A stretch of 64,000 nucleotides of DNA from Planctomycetota bacterium (GTDB taxonomy: Bacteria; Planctomycetota; Planctomycetia; Pirellulales; PNKZ01), in assembly GCA_018242585.1 (NCBI GenBank), contig JAFEBQ010000009.1, forward strand, positions 127,690 to 191,689, written 5' to 3'. Numbering within the stretch: the first letter of the stretch is position 1; each line of letters opens with the position of its first letter. The notes under the pieces are model-generated. The model was not told where the DNA came from. It did no database searches and was given only the letters and a program-made list of their open reading frames with translations. Below, one piece after another: positions 1 through 7,963 of the stretch. The position numbers and the translations under genes are program-made.

Positions 1-1
1 G

Positions 2-283
2 GGCAAACGGGCGATCATCGTGCGAATGCTGCACAATCTGCGCGGCGTGGCCCAGCGCCAGGAAGATAGCGAGGCGATGTTGCGGTATGCCGAAGCCCTG
101 GTTACGCTCATGCCCAATTCGAGCCAGGAACGGATCGGCCGGGCGTTGCTGCGAATGCAGGCCGGCAACATGCGCGGCGCGCTGGTTGACGTCGACTGGT
201 TGTTGGACCAGCGGCCCAAGGACATCGATCTGGAACGTGTCGAGCAGTTGCGAGCGTTGATCCACCGCGCGCTCGATCGCTAG
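2..283 (+). CDS. SirB1-like transglutaminase-fold/TPR protein, C-terminal fragment
   Basis: The reading frame is open from base 2, so the gene begins upstream of the window and only about 93 C-terminal residues are visible. The fragment shows a helical repeat pattern (RMLHNLRGV, then ALVTLMPNS and LDQRPKDID) like the TPR-type tail of the SirB1 family, in which a transglutaminase-like N-domain precedes it. The N-domain is not in the window, so the family call rests on the tail alone. The stop lies 19 bases before the next start, so it may be cotranscribed with the peptide transporter. A different TPR protein is the main alternative. Confidence 0.6.
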   Translation, partial: GKRAIIVRMLHNLRGVAQRQEDSEAMLRYAEALVTLMPNSSQERIGRALLRMQAGNMRGALVDVDWLLDQRPKDIDLERVEQLRALIHRALDR

Positions 284-302
284 CGCCCTTAAAGGAGTTG
301 GA

Positions 303-1748
303 ATGCCAGAAACGTCGACCAATCCTTACGCGCCGCCGGCCGCTCAACCACCCGTTCACGGCAAATATCGCACGGCCCCCGAGCCACGTACGACGATGCC
401 GACAGGCATTCCGTTCATCGTGGCCAACGAGGCAGCCGAGCGATTCAGTTATTACGGTATGACGGCCATTCTCATTCTGTTCATGTCGAAGCAATTGCGC
501 GGCGTGGATGGACAGTTGGATGTGATGTCGGACCACACGGCACGAGCGGTGATGCACGATTTCATCACGGCCGTCTATGCATTTCCGCTGCTGGGCGCCC
601 TGTTAGCCGATATCGTGCTGGGGAAATACCGCACGATCCTCAGCTTGTCCCTGTTCTATTGCTTGGGGCATCTGGTCCTGTCGATCGACCAGACCGATTA
701 TGGCCTGGCGCTAAAGCAATCGCTGGGGCTGACGTGGACCCCCTTGGGGTTGTTCCTGGGCCTCGGGTTAATCGCCATCGGCGCGGGAGGCATCAAGCCA
801 TGCGTCTCGGCCCACGTTGGGGACCAGTTTGGCGATACCAATAAACACCTGCTCGAACGGGTCTTTGGTTGGTTCTATTTTTCGATCAACCTGGGAGCGG
901 CTGCGTCGCAGTTGTTGATCCCTTGGTTGCGCACCAACGTAAACGTGCATGTGGCATTCGGCATTCCTGGCGTGCTGATGCTGCTAGCGACGATTTTCTT
1001 CTGGCTGGGTCGCCATCGCTTTGTGCATATTCCGGCGAACGCCAAGCAGTGGAAGCGCGAAGTGCGGAGCAAAGAGGGAATTGTCGCGATTGCCAAGTTG
1101 TCGATCATCTTCCTGTTCGTAGCCGTCTTTTGGTCGCTGTTTGACCAAACTCACTCGTCCTGGGTGCAGCAGGCCGAGCAGATGAACCGTGAGATACTCG
1201 GGGTTACGCTCGACCCTGATCAACTCCAGGCAGTTAATCCGCTGCTGATCATGATCTATATTCCACTGTTCACTTACCTGATCTACCCAGCGCTGGAAAA
1301 GTTGCCAGGGCTGAATCCACTGACGCCGCTGAAGCGAATCGCGATTGGCTTCTTCGTGATGGTCCCCGCGTTCGGCCTGGTTGCGGTGGTGCAACAGTGG
1401 ATCGATCAAGGAACGACGCCGCATATTGGCTGGCAAGTATTGGCCTACATGGTCCTGACGGCCTCGGAAGTCATGGTGTCGATTACGGTGCTCGAGTTCT
1501 CCTACACGCAGGCCCCGTTGAAGATCAAATCGCTGGTAATGGCGCTCAATATGGGGGCTGTCTCGCTCGGCAATCAGATGACGGCTCGCGTGAACCATCT
1601 GATGGAGCGGGAAGACATCCGCGCCGCGCTGCACGGCGCCAAGTATTTCTGGTTCTTCACGGCCGCGATGCTCGTAGCGGCGATCGGCTTCCTGCTGGTT
1701 GTCCAGTTCTACAAGCCGCGGACGTACATTCAGCACGAGCAGACGTGA
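303..1748 (+). CDS. POT/PTR2-family proton-dependent oligopeptide transporter
   Basis: This 481-residue polytopic inner-membrane protein should import di- or tripeptides with protons. The family motif ExxERF with YYG is at residues 43-52. The PTR signature follows as GAGGIKP and GDQF, then FGWFYFSINLG, and the FW...Q motif of the second half is present. Length and 12-14 hydrophobic segments fit bacterial POT carriers. The first 35 residues are Pro-rich and cytoplasmic. A strong ribosome site (AAAGGAG) lies about five bases before the ATG, which supports the start. The gene runs in the same direction as the SirB1-like gene just upstream. Confidence 0.93.
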   Translation: MPETSTNPYAPPAAQPPVHGKYRTAPEPRTTMPTGIPFIVANEAAERFSYYGMTAILILFMSKQLRGVDGQLDVMSDHTARAVMHDFITAVYAFPLLGALLADIVLGKYRTILSLSLFYCLGHLVLSIDQTDYGLALKQSLGLTWTPLGLFLGLGLIAIGAGGIKPCVSAHVGDQFGDTNKHLLERVFGWFYFSINLGAAASQLLIPWLRTNVNVHVAFGIPGVLMLLATIFFWLGRHRFVHIPANAKQWKREVRSKEGIVAIAKLSIIFLFVAVFWSLFDQTHSSWVQQAEQMNREILGVTLDPDQLQAVNPLLIMIYIPLFTYLIYPALEKLPGLNPLTPLKRIAIGFFVMVPAFGLVAVVQQWIDQGTTPHIGWQVLAYMVLTASEVMVSITVLEFSYTQAPLKIKSLVMALNMGAVSLGNQMTARVNHLMEREDIRAALHGAKYFWFFTAAMLVAAIGFLLVVQFYKPRTYIQHEQT

Positions 1749-1794
1749 GGCTAACTTTGTGATGCGAACTTGGCAGCGTGCGCGACACAGTGCT

Positions 1795-1928
1795 AACCCT
1801 TCTCCCCCGGGGAGAAGGTGGCGGCGCTAGCCGACGGATGAGGGTCGCGCGTCAGTCGGACACGACTCCGAGCGCAGAGTGGACCCTCATCCGGCCTTCG
1901 GCCACCTTCTCCCGGAGGGAGAAGGGTT
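1795..1928. repeat. Palindromic element A1 between genes, clustered hairpins
   Basis: Outer arms beginning AACCCTTCTCCC (1795) and ending GGGAGAAGGGTT (1928) are inverted, and inner arms GATGAGGGTC and GACCCTCATC are also inverted. The element fills the convergent gap between the POT transporter and the FtsK-like gene. The same CCCTCTCC/GGAGAGGG style of hairpins recurs near 34.0, 39.7 and 61.1 kb. It may act as a two-way terminator. No coding capacity. Confidence 0.75.
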
Positions 1929-1990
1929 GATGCGATGCCGCTCAAGATTGTCTGTCACTTGCGATACATTCGCAGAAACATATTGCGTCG

Positions 1991-4900
1991 TTACGACATC
2001 GCGGGCGATGAATCGCCCGGCGTGGGTTCGTGCGAGGAACCGTTCGCAGGGCCGGACGATGACGGCGCGCCGTTGTCGCCTGACGTTGTCGCGCCGCCGG
2101 CCGCTGGTAGCCGCTCGCGCAGCGTCTTGGTCACCTGCTCCAACCACCACGCTTCGGGCAGTCGGTAGGGACGGAACTTTTCGAGCAGGCCGCGCTCTTC
2201 GCTGTGCAACAGGGCGCGATGCGGCCCGAGCTTGCTGGCCTGGGGCGAGTCGATCAGCGTGCTGGAGTCAGAGACGCTCATCTGGAACAGCACGCGGGTT
2301 TCGAACTCACGCAAGGTTTGTCGGTCGAAGCAGCGCTGCACGTTGTTCAACGTATCGCACCAAACGATCACGTGCAGCCCCAGCGGCGGCCCTTCGCGCA
2401 GTAACGCGACCAATTGCTTGCTCGGGCTCGGCTTTTCGGCCCCGCGCGAGAAACCAAAATCATCGTCGGCCTTGCGCAAGTCGCGGAAGCGTTGCAGATC
2501 GTAGATCATCAGATAGATCGGCGGCTGCTCCAAGCTAGCGTTAGCCTGGCGCCGCTCCAACTCTTCGCTCATCGCGCCGATCATCCGGGCGGTGTCGCGA
2601 ATGCTGCCGGCTTCGATCGTGCCGGGCAACATCGCCGCCACGCGCGGCAATTGATCGACGTGCATCGCGTCGGGCGCCTGGCCGTCGAGGATCAGGAACT
2701 TCGCGCCTGGCTGCTGGGCCGACAGCGAAACGCTGGTGATCATCATCATGGCCAGCGCCGCTTCGGACTGTTGGCCAATCAGCAGGACGTTGGCCCCGCT
2801 TTGCCGACGGAAGATCGCCGCCGTGGGATCCTTGATGGCGATGGCGTCACCCAGCCAAGCCAGGGCCGAGAGGCTGACCGGCCCCGGCTTCTCGATCGCC
2901 GCGGCCAGCAAATGGTTCTTGGTGATGTCAGCCGGGATGTTCCCTTCAAAGACGATTTGCCCGGCGGTCGTCACACCGCGCGACTGGGCAAGTTCGCGGA
3001 TCGCTTTGAGGTAATATTCGTGCCGATCGTCGGATAGCCAGACCACCTGGAACAGGTTGTTCCCTTCGCTGCGGCCGTTGGCGTCGTTGTAGATCGCCTC
3101 GCCGGGACGCGAGAGGAGCCGCGCGGCGGAGTTTTCCTCGCTGAGAATCAAGTTGGCGTCGGCTTCGCTGCATTGCAGGGCGATGCGAATGGCAAACTGC
3201 CCCAGCGTGCTGCGGGCCAGACTGTAAGTGCCGCCCAGCGTCTGGCTGCCCAGGTGAACGTGAATACCGAACGCGCGCCCTTGCCGGACCAGCCGGTCAA
3301 GCAGCAGCGACACGTCCTGGGCAATCTTATCGTCTTCGACGAAGAACTCCTGAAACTCGTCGACGATAAACAAGATGCGTGGCAGCGTCTCTTTGCCGCC
3401 AGCCTGGCGATAGGCGTTCAAATCCTGCACGTTCATATCGCGGAACATATCGCCGCGGTGCTTCAACTCGGCGTCCAGGCGTTGCAGCACGCTCAGGCCG
3501 AACTCGCGCTCGCTTTCAATCGCAATGACCTTCGCGTGGGGCAACTGGAATTGCGCGTACGTCTTGAACTCGACACCTTTCTTGAAGTCGATCAGATACA
3601 GTTGCACTTCATCGGGGCTGTAATTCAGCGCCAAGTTCGTTATCAGCGCGTGTAGCAACGTCGACTTGCCCGAGCCGGTCTTGCCAGCGATGAGCATATG
3701 CTGGGCGGTGCCGCGTCCCAGCCGTAAGAACTGTCGCTTGGTGGCGCCGGCGCGGCCAATGGCCACGTCGATGCCGCGCCCGCTATCCGAGGTCCAATAC
3801 TGGTCGGGCTTGGGCGCGATGAACTCGAACGGCACCTCGACGCGGTTGGCGTTGCGGGCCCCCTCGCCGACTTTGTGAATGATCTGGTTGAACTGCTCGG
3901 CGTCGGGCAGCCCGTCCAATTGCAGCGGAAACCGCTCGAACGTCTCATCCTTCCACACGAATGCCTCGTCGCGCCACACCAGCTTGGCGGCGCTCGCTTC
4001 CAGATCGGCTATACGAAACCCGTGCGGCAGCGGCAGCTTGGTATCGACGCTGATCAACGTGTACACGCCGCATCGCGCGCCGGTCGTGGCCACGGCCATC
4101 AGATAACGCATGGCCGCATCGGTGAAGCCGAACGGAAAGTTCGCCACCACGACCACGCGGAACGGCTCGGCTACCTCGCCGGCCTGATCGTTGTAATGCT
4201 CGATGCTTTCGTATTCGTTGCGCAGATATTTCTGAATGACGTTCGACATGTGAACCGTCATGTCGGACAGTCGCTGCTCGATCTGTTGCGGCTCGGTCCA
4301 GATACGTCCGCTGACCAAGGCCTCTTCGTAGTCGGCCAGATGCATGAAGCCGGCGAAGTTCTGGCCGAGCCCGACGGGATCGATGATCGTGAACCGGACT
4401 TTGCCCGGCGGCGCGGCGGTCAGGATGCGCAGCATCACCGACTGCAACACGTCGACTGCGCGACTACGTCCCACACCGGCTGCGCGCAACAGCAACGAAC
4501 AGCGGCGTGGAAAATCGAGCAAGGCCGGCATGGTGTAAACGGCCTGGTGCTGCTGGGCCAGGCGGCGGTCCTCGAGGTCCGCGGCCAGCCGATCGAAGCG
4601 AACCGTCAACTGGCCAAAGCGGACGCCGTGGACCAACTGTTCCGGCGGCTGCCAAGAGTCGATCGCGGCCTGATCCCACTCGGGGAACGCCTTGTTCGTG
4701 TCGGCGACGAGTTGCGCGATTTCACCTTCGGCCTGGGCCACGCCATCGCGCCAGCGGGTCAGCGCCGCCTGGGCTTCTGACTGGGCCCGCGCGGCGAGCG
4801 ACTGCATTTCGTGCTCGGCCCGCTGCCGCTCGTCGGTCATTCCCTTTTCATGCCCGGCGGTCGCCTCGGCCAATTGATGCGCGTGCTGCTGTTTACATTG

Positions 4901-5971
4901 CGTCAGATCGGCTTCGTACGTGGCCCGCAGTTCGGCCATCTTCGGCGGGTATTTGGCTTCGAGGCGCGCCAACTCTTCGTCGCGGCGCTGGCGCGCGGCG
5001 TCGCGAGCGGATTGATATTTCTCGTTGGCCTTGGACATTTCTTCCTGGTGGCGCGTGGCAATTTCGGCCTGCTCCTTCTGAAATCGCGCCGTGGCGACTT
5101 CCATCGTGTGTTGCCTGAGCAATTCGGCATCGACCAACGCCTGGCCCAGCGGATCGAAGACTTGCCGCACCTTGCCGCGAGCCAGCAGGTACAACGCCAG
5201 ATCGATTCCGCCGCCGATTAGCACGCCCGCCACGCCGCTGATCGCAATCCACGAGATATGCCACTCGGTCAGCCGCCCCGCCGGGTAGATCAGCGCCAGC
5301 CAGACGAACAACACGATGAAGAACGGCCCCACGCCGGCAAAGAACTTCAACAGTGGATGGCCGAGCAACCGGGCCAGCAGGACTTCGGCCTGCTCTTGTC
5401 GCTGGACGAATGCCACCACCGGGTCAGCCACCGTGGTCAGGTCGGGCGACCCCTCGGTGTTGATCGCCGGCGCGCGAAACAGCCGGCATTCGGCCAGCCA
5501 GGCCCGCGCTTCTTCGCCAATTTGCATCAGCCGTTCGGCGCGAGCTTTGACCTGCTTGTCAAACTCCATGAAGTCGCGCTTGGGCTTGTTGCGAGTGGCG
5601 TCGAACGTGGTCTGCGTTTCCCAGCCCACCTCGCTGAGCGACTTCTTGGTGTTCGTCTTTTCAGCTTCGTAACGAGCCAGCGCCCGCTGCTTGAGCGTCT
5701 GGTATTCTTGCTGCGCGGTGCCGAACTCGAGCTGAAACCGCCCTTCGAGTTCCTGCATTGTGTGCGTGTAAGTCGCCTCGGCATGCTGCCGAGTGCGATC
5801 ACGCTGGGAATCGATCAGCAACTGGTTCTGGTCGGCTTGCTCGACCGCGGCTACGCGTCCGCTGGCCAATTGCTTTTCGGCGGTGGCAATCTGGGTCTGG
5901 CATTGGCGCAGCAACTCCTCGAGCGCCCGAAGCGCCCCTTGCTGACGATCGATTAGCGATGGCTCACTCAT
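1991..5971 (-). CDS. FtsK/SpoIIIE (EssC/EccC-like) membrane ATPase with coiled-coil N-terminus
   Basis: This 1326-residue protein is probably the motor of a type VII-like secretion system. Residues 1-200 are Gln/Glu/Ala-rich and likely coiled coil. Two membrane segments follow at about 213-264, then a second long coiled coil at about 285-440. Three ATPase-like modules come after: a degenerate one near 500 (GVGRSRAV where a P-loop is expected), a canonical one with GKTGSGKS near 760 and Walker B ILFIVDEFQE, and a degenerate one near 1062 (GQQSEAAL). Tandem ATPase modules after a membrane hairpin match EssC/EccC, not septal FtsK: there is no gamma domain and no four-helix N-terminus. FHA domains of EssC are absent, replaced by coiled coil. 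It is last in a cluster with a WXG100-like gene. Confidence 0.85.
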   Translation of the reverse strand: MSEPSLIDRQQGALRALEELLRQCQTQIATAEKQLASGRVAAVEQADQNQLLIDSQRDRTRQHAEATYTHTMQELEGRFQLEFGTAQQEYQTLKQRALARYEAEKTNTKKSLSEVGWETQTTFDATRNKPKRDFMEFDKQVKARAERLMQIGEEARAWLAECRLFRAPAINTEGSPDLTTVADPVVAFVQRQEQAEVLLARLLGHPLLKFFAGVGPFFIVLFVWLALIYPAGRLTEWHISWIAISGVAGVLIGGGIDLALYLLARGKVRQVFDPLGQALVDAELLRQHTMEVATARFQKEQAEIATRHQEEMSKANEKYQSARDAARQRRDEELARLEAKYPPKMAELRATYEADLTQCKQQHAHQLAEATAGHEKGMTDERQRAEHEMQSLAARAQSEAQAALTRWRDGVAQAEGEIAQLVADTNKAFPEWDQAAIDSWQPPEQLVHGVRFGQLTVRFDRLAADLEDRRLAQQHQAVYTMPALLDFPRRCSLLLRAAGVGRSRAVDVLQSVMLRILTAAPPGKVRFTIIDPVGLGQNFAGFMHLADYEEALVSGRIWTEPQQIEQRLSDMTVHMSNVIQKYLRNEYESIEHYNDQAGEVAEPFRVVVVANFPFGFTDAAMRYLMAVATTGARCGVYTLISVDTKLPLPHGFRIADLEASAAKLVWRDEAFVWKDETFERFPLQLDGLPDAEQFNQIIHKVGEGARNANRVEVPFEFIAPKPDQYWTSDSGRGIDVAIGRAGATKRQFLRLGRGTAQHMLIAGKTGSGKSTLLHALITNLALNYSPDEVQLYLIDFKKGVEFKTYAQFQLPHAKVIAIESEREFGLSVLQRLDAELKHRGDMFRDMNVQDLNAYRQAGGKETLPRILFIVDEFQEFFVEDDKIAQDVSLLLDRLVRQGRAFGIHVHLGSQTLGGTYSLARSTLGQFAIRIALQCSEADANLILSEENSAARLLSRPGEAIYNDANGRSEGNNLFQVVWLSDDRHEYYLKAIRELAQSRGVTTAGQIVFEGNIPADITKNHLLAAAIEKPGPVSLSALAWLGDAIAIKDPTAAIFRRQSGANVLLIGQQSEAALAMMMITSVSLSAQQPGAKFLILDGQAPDAMHVDQLPRVAAMLPGTIEAGSIRDTARMIGAMSEELERRQANASLEQPPIYLMIYDLQRFRDLRKADDDFGFSRGAEKPSPSKQLVALLREGPPLGLHVIVWCDTLNNVQRCFDRQTLREFETRVLFQMSVSDSSTLIDSPQASKLGPHRALLHSEERGLLEKFRPYRLPEAWWLEQVTKTLRERLPAAGGATTSGDNGAPSSSGPANGSSHEPTPGDSSPAMS

Positions 5972-6067
5972 GGACTACCGACTCGGGCTTTCCTTGCTCG
6001 TGGACTTCGTTCGGATGGGCCGGCGCCGACTCGTCTCGACGCTTCACCTCAGTCTGGATGGAATCGA

Positions 6068-6289
6068 CTAACTGCATTCCTCAACGGCTTTCGTCATGAT
6101 TTGCGACAGCCGATTGACCGCCTTGAGGAACCCGGTCACGTCGGGCTCCAACGGCTCGATGTGCTTTTCCTCGAACCGCTTGCTGACCGGATCGTTCCAG
6201 ACGTCGAGCGTGTCGTCCCACCGCGCCAACAGGGTGCGATAGGAATGGCTGAGCGTGCTCGAAACGATGCTTAAATCGCCGTTGTGCAT
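6068..6289 (-). CDS. Small 73-residue protein of the FtsK/WXG100 cluster
   Basis: I do not recognise this as a named family. The protein is acidic, helical in character and has no signal peptide. A Trp-rich stretch (WDDTLDVWNDP, then F, residues 24-38) resembles the aromatic turn of small helical-hairpin proteins such as WXG100 or LXG partners. It sits 96 bases upstream of the FtsK-like gene and 57 bases downstream of the coiled-coil gene, all on the minus strand. A role as secretion substrate, partner or adaptor is inferred from position only. Confidence 0.6.
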   Translation of the reverse strand: MHNGDLSIVSSTLSHSYRTLLARWDDTLDVWNDPVSKRFEEKHIEPLEPDVTGFLKAVNRLSQIMTKAVEECS

Positions 6290-6346
6290 GGCTCTTAACT
6301 GGTGCGCTGGCGGCCACGTGGGGCGGCCGCCTAGGGTAATAAACGA

Positions 6347-6997
6347 TTATTGCGTCGCTTGGGACTGCCCTTTTTCGGAACTTGTTGCACCGCCGGAAGT
6401 TGCCGCCGCAGCCTGGGCCGGTTTCGCTCCCTCGGGCGCTCCCGTGGGGGTCAACTCGGGGTAAACCGGAGCGGCTTGAACGACCGGCTCTAGCGCCGGT
6501 TGGTCGGTGGCCGCAACAAAGCCGATGTACGCCTCCAGAGCCGCGATCGACTGTTCCAACCAGGTAGCCGCCTGGGGAATTTCGACATCCAGCCGGCTCC
6601 CCAAGACCTGGGACGGGCCACGAAAGTCTTCCACTTCCTGTTGCAGCACCAATGCCCAGTGCCTTACCTTCTCGAGCTTTTCCTCGGCGGCGGCCAGGGC
6701 CGCCTTGGCCTTGGCCAACAGCACTTTCTGCTCGGTGCAGGCTGGCGGCTCGCCGGCGGCATTCTTACTCATCATGCACCGGCTCAGCTCCATCTTGGCT
6801 TCGTTCACGCGCTCTTCGCGGCGGCGAATCTCTTGCTGCCAGTACTTGGCCTGGTCGTGGCACAGCCAGTCAAGCGTGCGACGGATTTCGACCTGGACGG
6901 TGGCCAGTGCCTGGTTTCCCCCGTCACGAAAGTTGAGAATCGCCACGCGAAAGTCGCGCAAGGCGTCAATCGAACGAACATTGGCTGCCTGGTTCAA
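6347..6997 (-). CDS. Coiled-coil protein of the FtsK/WXG100 cluster
   Basis: The 216-residue product has long amphipathic helices (about 25-165) with KYWQQEIRRREERVNEAK and AEEKLEKVR segments. The last 45 residues are Pro/Ala/Ser/Gln-rich and look disordered. There is no signal peptide or membrane segment. Two cysteines, in RCMM and PACTEQK, are the only ones in the central helix region. It lies between the WXG100-like gene and the 73-residue gene in the same direction. A chaperone, spacer or substrate role in the secretion system is possible; no enzymatic motif is visible. Confidence 0.7.
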   Translation of the reverse strand: MNQAANVRSIDALRDFRVAILNFRDGGNQALATVQVEIRRTLDWLCHDQAKYWQQEIRRREERVNEAKMELSRCMMSKNAAGEPPACTEQKVLLAKAKAALAAAEEKLEKVRHWALVLQQEVEDFRGPSQVLGSRLDVEIPQAATWLEQSIAALEAYIGFVAATDQPALEPVVQAAPVYPELTPTGAPEGAKPAQAAAATSGGATSSEKGQSQATQ

Positions 6998-7083
6998 GCC
7001 TCACCTGCCTTCGGGTTGCGCCGCCCAAGAGTCGCCCCAGTTCAAGCCGGGCGAGCCTCCAAATCGGTCGCGACCTCGACCCA

Positions 7084-7356
7084 TTACCGTTGATGCAGAT
7101 ACTCTTCAATCCGTTCCGCCTTGCGCAACAGAAACGGCACATGCTGCCCAGCCGCTTCCTGGAACCGACCGATAGCGACGGTTGTCTGGTCGAACTCGGC
7201 CACGAACTTTTCATGTTCCTGGTCGCGCCAAGTCTGCCCCAGCGTCATCAGTTGCGAACGAAGCAACGACATCTGGTTTTGCAACTCGGCGCTGAATTGC
7301 TTCAGATTGTTGGCGAAGCGCCGCAATTCCTGGGGATCGACGACTGCTTGTGACAT
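7084..7356 (-). CDS. WXG100-family (ESAT-6-like) protein
   Basis: The 90-residue protein begins MSQAVVDPQELRRFANNL and has two predicted helices separated by a turn carrying W-R-D-Q (WRDQEHEKF, near residue 48), matching the W-x-x/G turn of WXG100 proteins. Length fits the family (about 100). The frame is open a further 29 codons upstream, but I chose ATG at 7356 because it gives the family's usual N-terminus and lies after GGGTGGA, a plausible ribosome site. WXG100 proteins are exported by EssC/EccC-type ATPases, and such an ATPase gene is three genes downstream. Confidence 0.8.
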   Translation of the reverse strand: MSQAVVDPQELRRFANNLKQFSAELQNQMSLLRSQLMTLGQTWRDQEHEKFVAEFDQTTVAIGRFQEAAGQHVPFLLRKAERIEEYLHQR

Positions 7357-7513
7357 GTTCCACCCTGCGAGAAAGGCGCGCAGCACCAGGGTTCCGCGAA
7401 ACATTGGAAAACCAACACCCACGGCCCAGCTAGTGGAGCGCAAGACAAGTTCCGCTTTCAGCTTACAGCAACCCGCACGCGAAGTAAATTATTAGGTGGC
7501 GCGGGCAACCGGG

Positions 7514-7963
7514 CTAGCCCGCCGATTGCCGGTGCTGCATGTAATAGCGCTGGACTTCCGCCACGCAGCAGCGTCCGTCGAAGGCGGCCGTCTCGCAGCG
7601 GGCCTCGGCGGATTTGGCCTTGGCAATCATCTCGCGCAGCCGCGCCACGCTGCCGGCGGCGATCTCGTCGTCGATGTCTTGCCGCGTCAGGCCAAAGCAG
7701 GCGCACATCGGCGCTTCGGGATCCTTGGGATAGACCGGCCGCCCGATGTCTTCGATGGTGATCACCCGATCGAACTGATCGAAGTAAACCACCGAGCAGG
7801 CCGGATAAGGACAGAAGTTCGCCGGGTTGGCGACGCGGCCGTGAAAGTCGGCCCCCAAGTGCGCGGCCAACGTCCGGTCGTTGACCACCGTCCCCAGCGA
7901 ACCGCAACGAGGACAATGGACCGGTCCCGATTGATCGGGCTCCTTGATGAAAGCTTTGTTCAT
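7514..7963 (-). CDS. CopZ/BFD-like [2Fe-2S] and zinc-binding protein
   Basis: The 149-residue protein has two parts. The N-terminal part has CPRC (17-20) and CPYPAC (51-56), likely a zinc site. The C-terminal part has C87-x-C89, C123 and C132-C133, arranged like the [2Fe-2S] site of BFD and of the N-terminal region of Archaeoglobus-type CopZ. No HMA copper-chaperone domain follows, so it corresponds only to the CopZ N-terminal module. Its start overlaps the stop of the upstream kinase gene as ATGA, so translation is probably coupled. A role in redox or metal sensing is inference. Confidence 0.75.
   Translation of the reverse strand: MNKAFIKEPDQSGPVHCPRCGSLGTVVNDRTLAAHLGADFHGRVANPANFCPYPACSVVYFDQFDRVITIEDIGRPVYPKDPEAPMCACFGLTRQDIDDEIAAGSVARLREMIAKAKSAEARCETAAFDGRCCVAEVQRYYMQHRQSAG

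Noticed and set aside
1879-2538. 219-residue plus-strand frame inside the FtsK-like gene
   Set aside because: Very Arg/Ala/Ser-rich, starts inside the palindromic element and is antisense to a well-supported gene.
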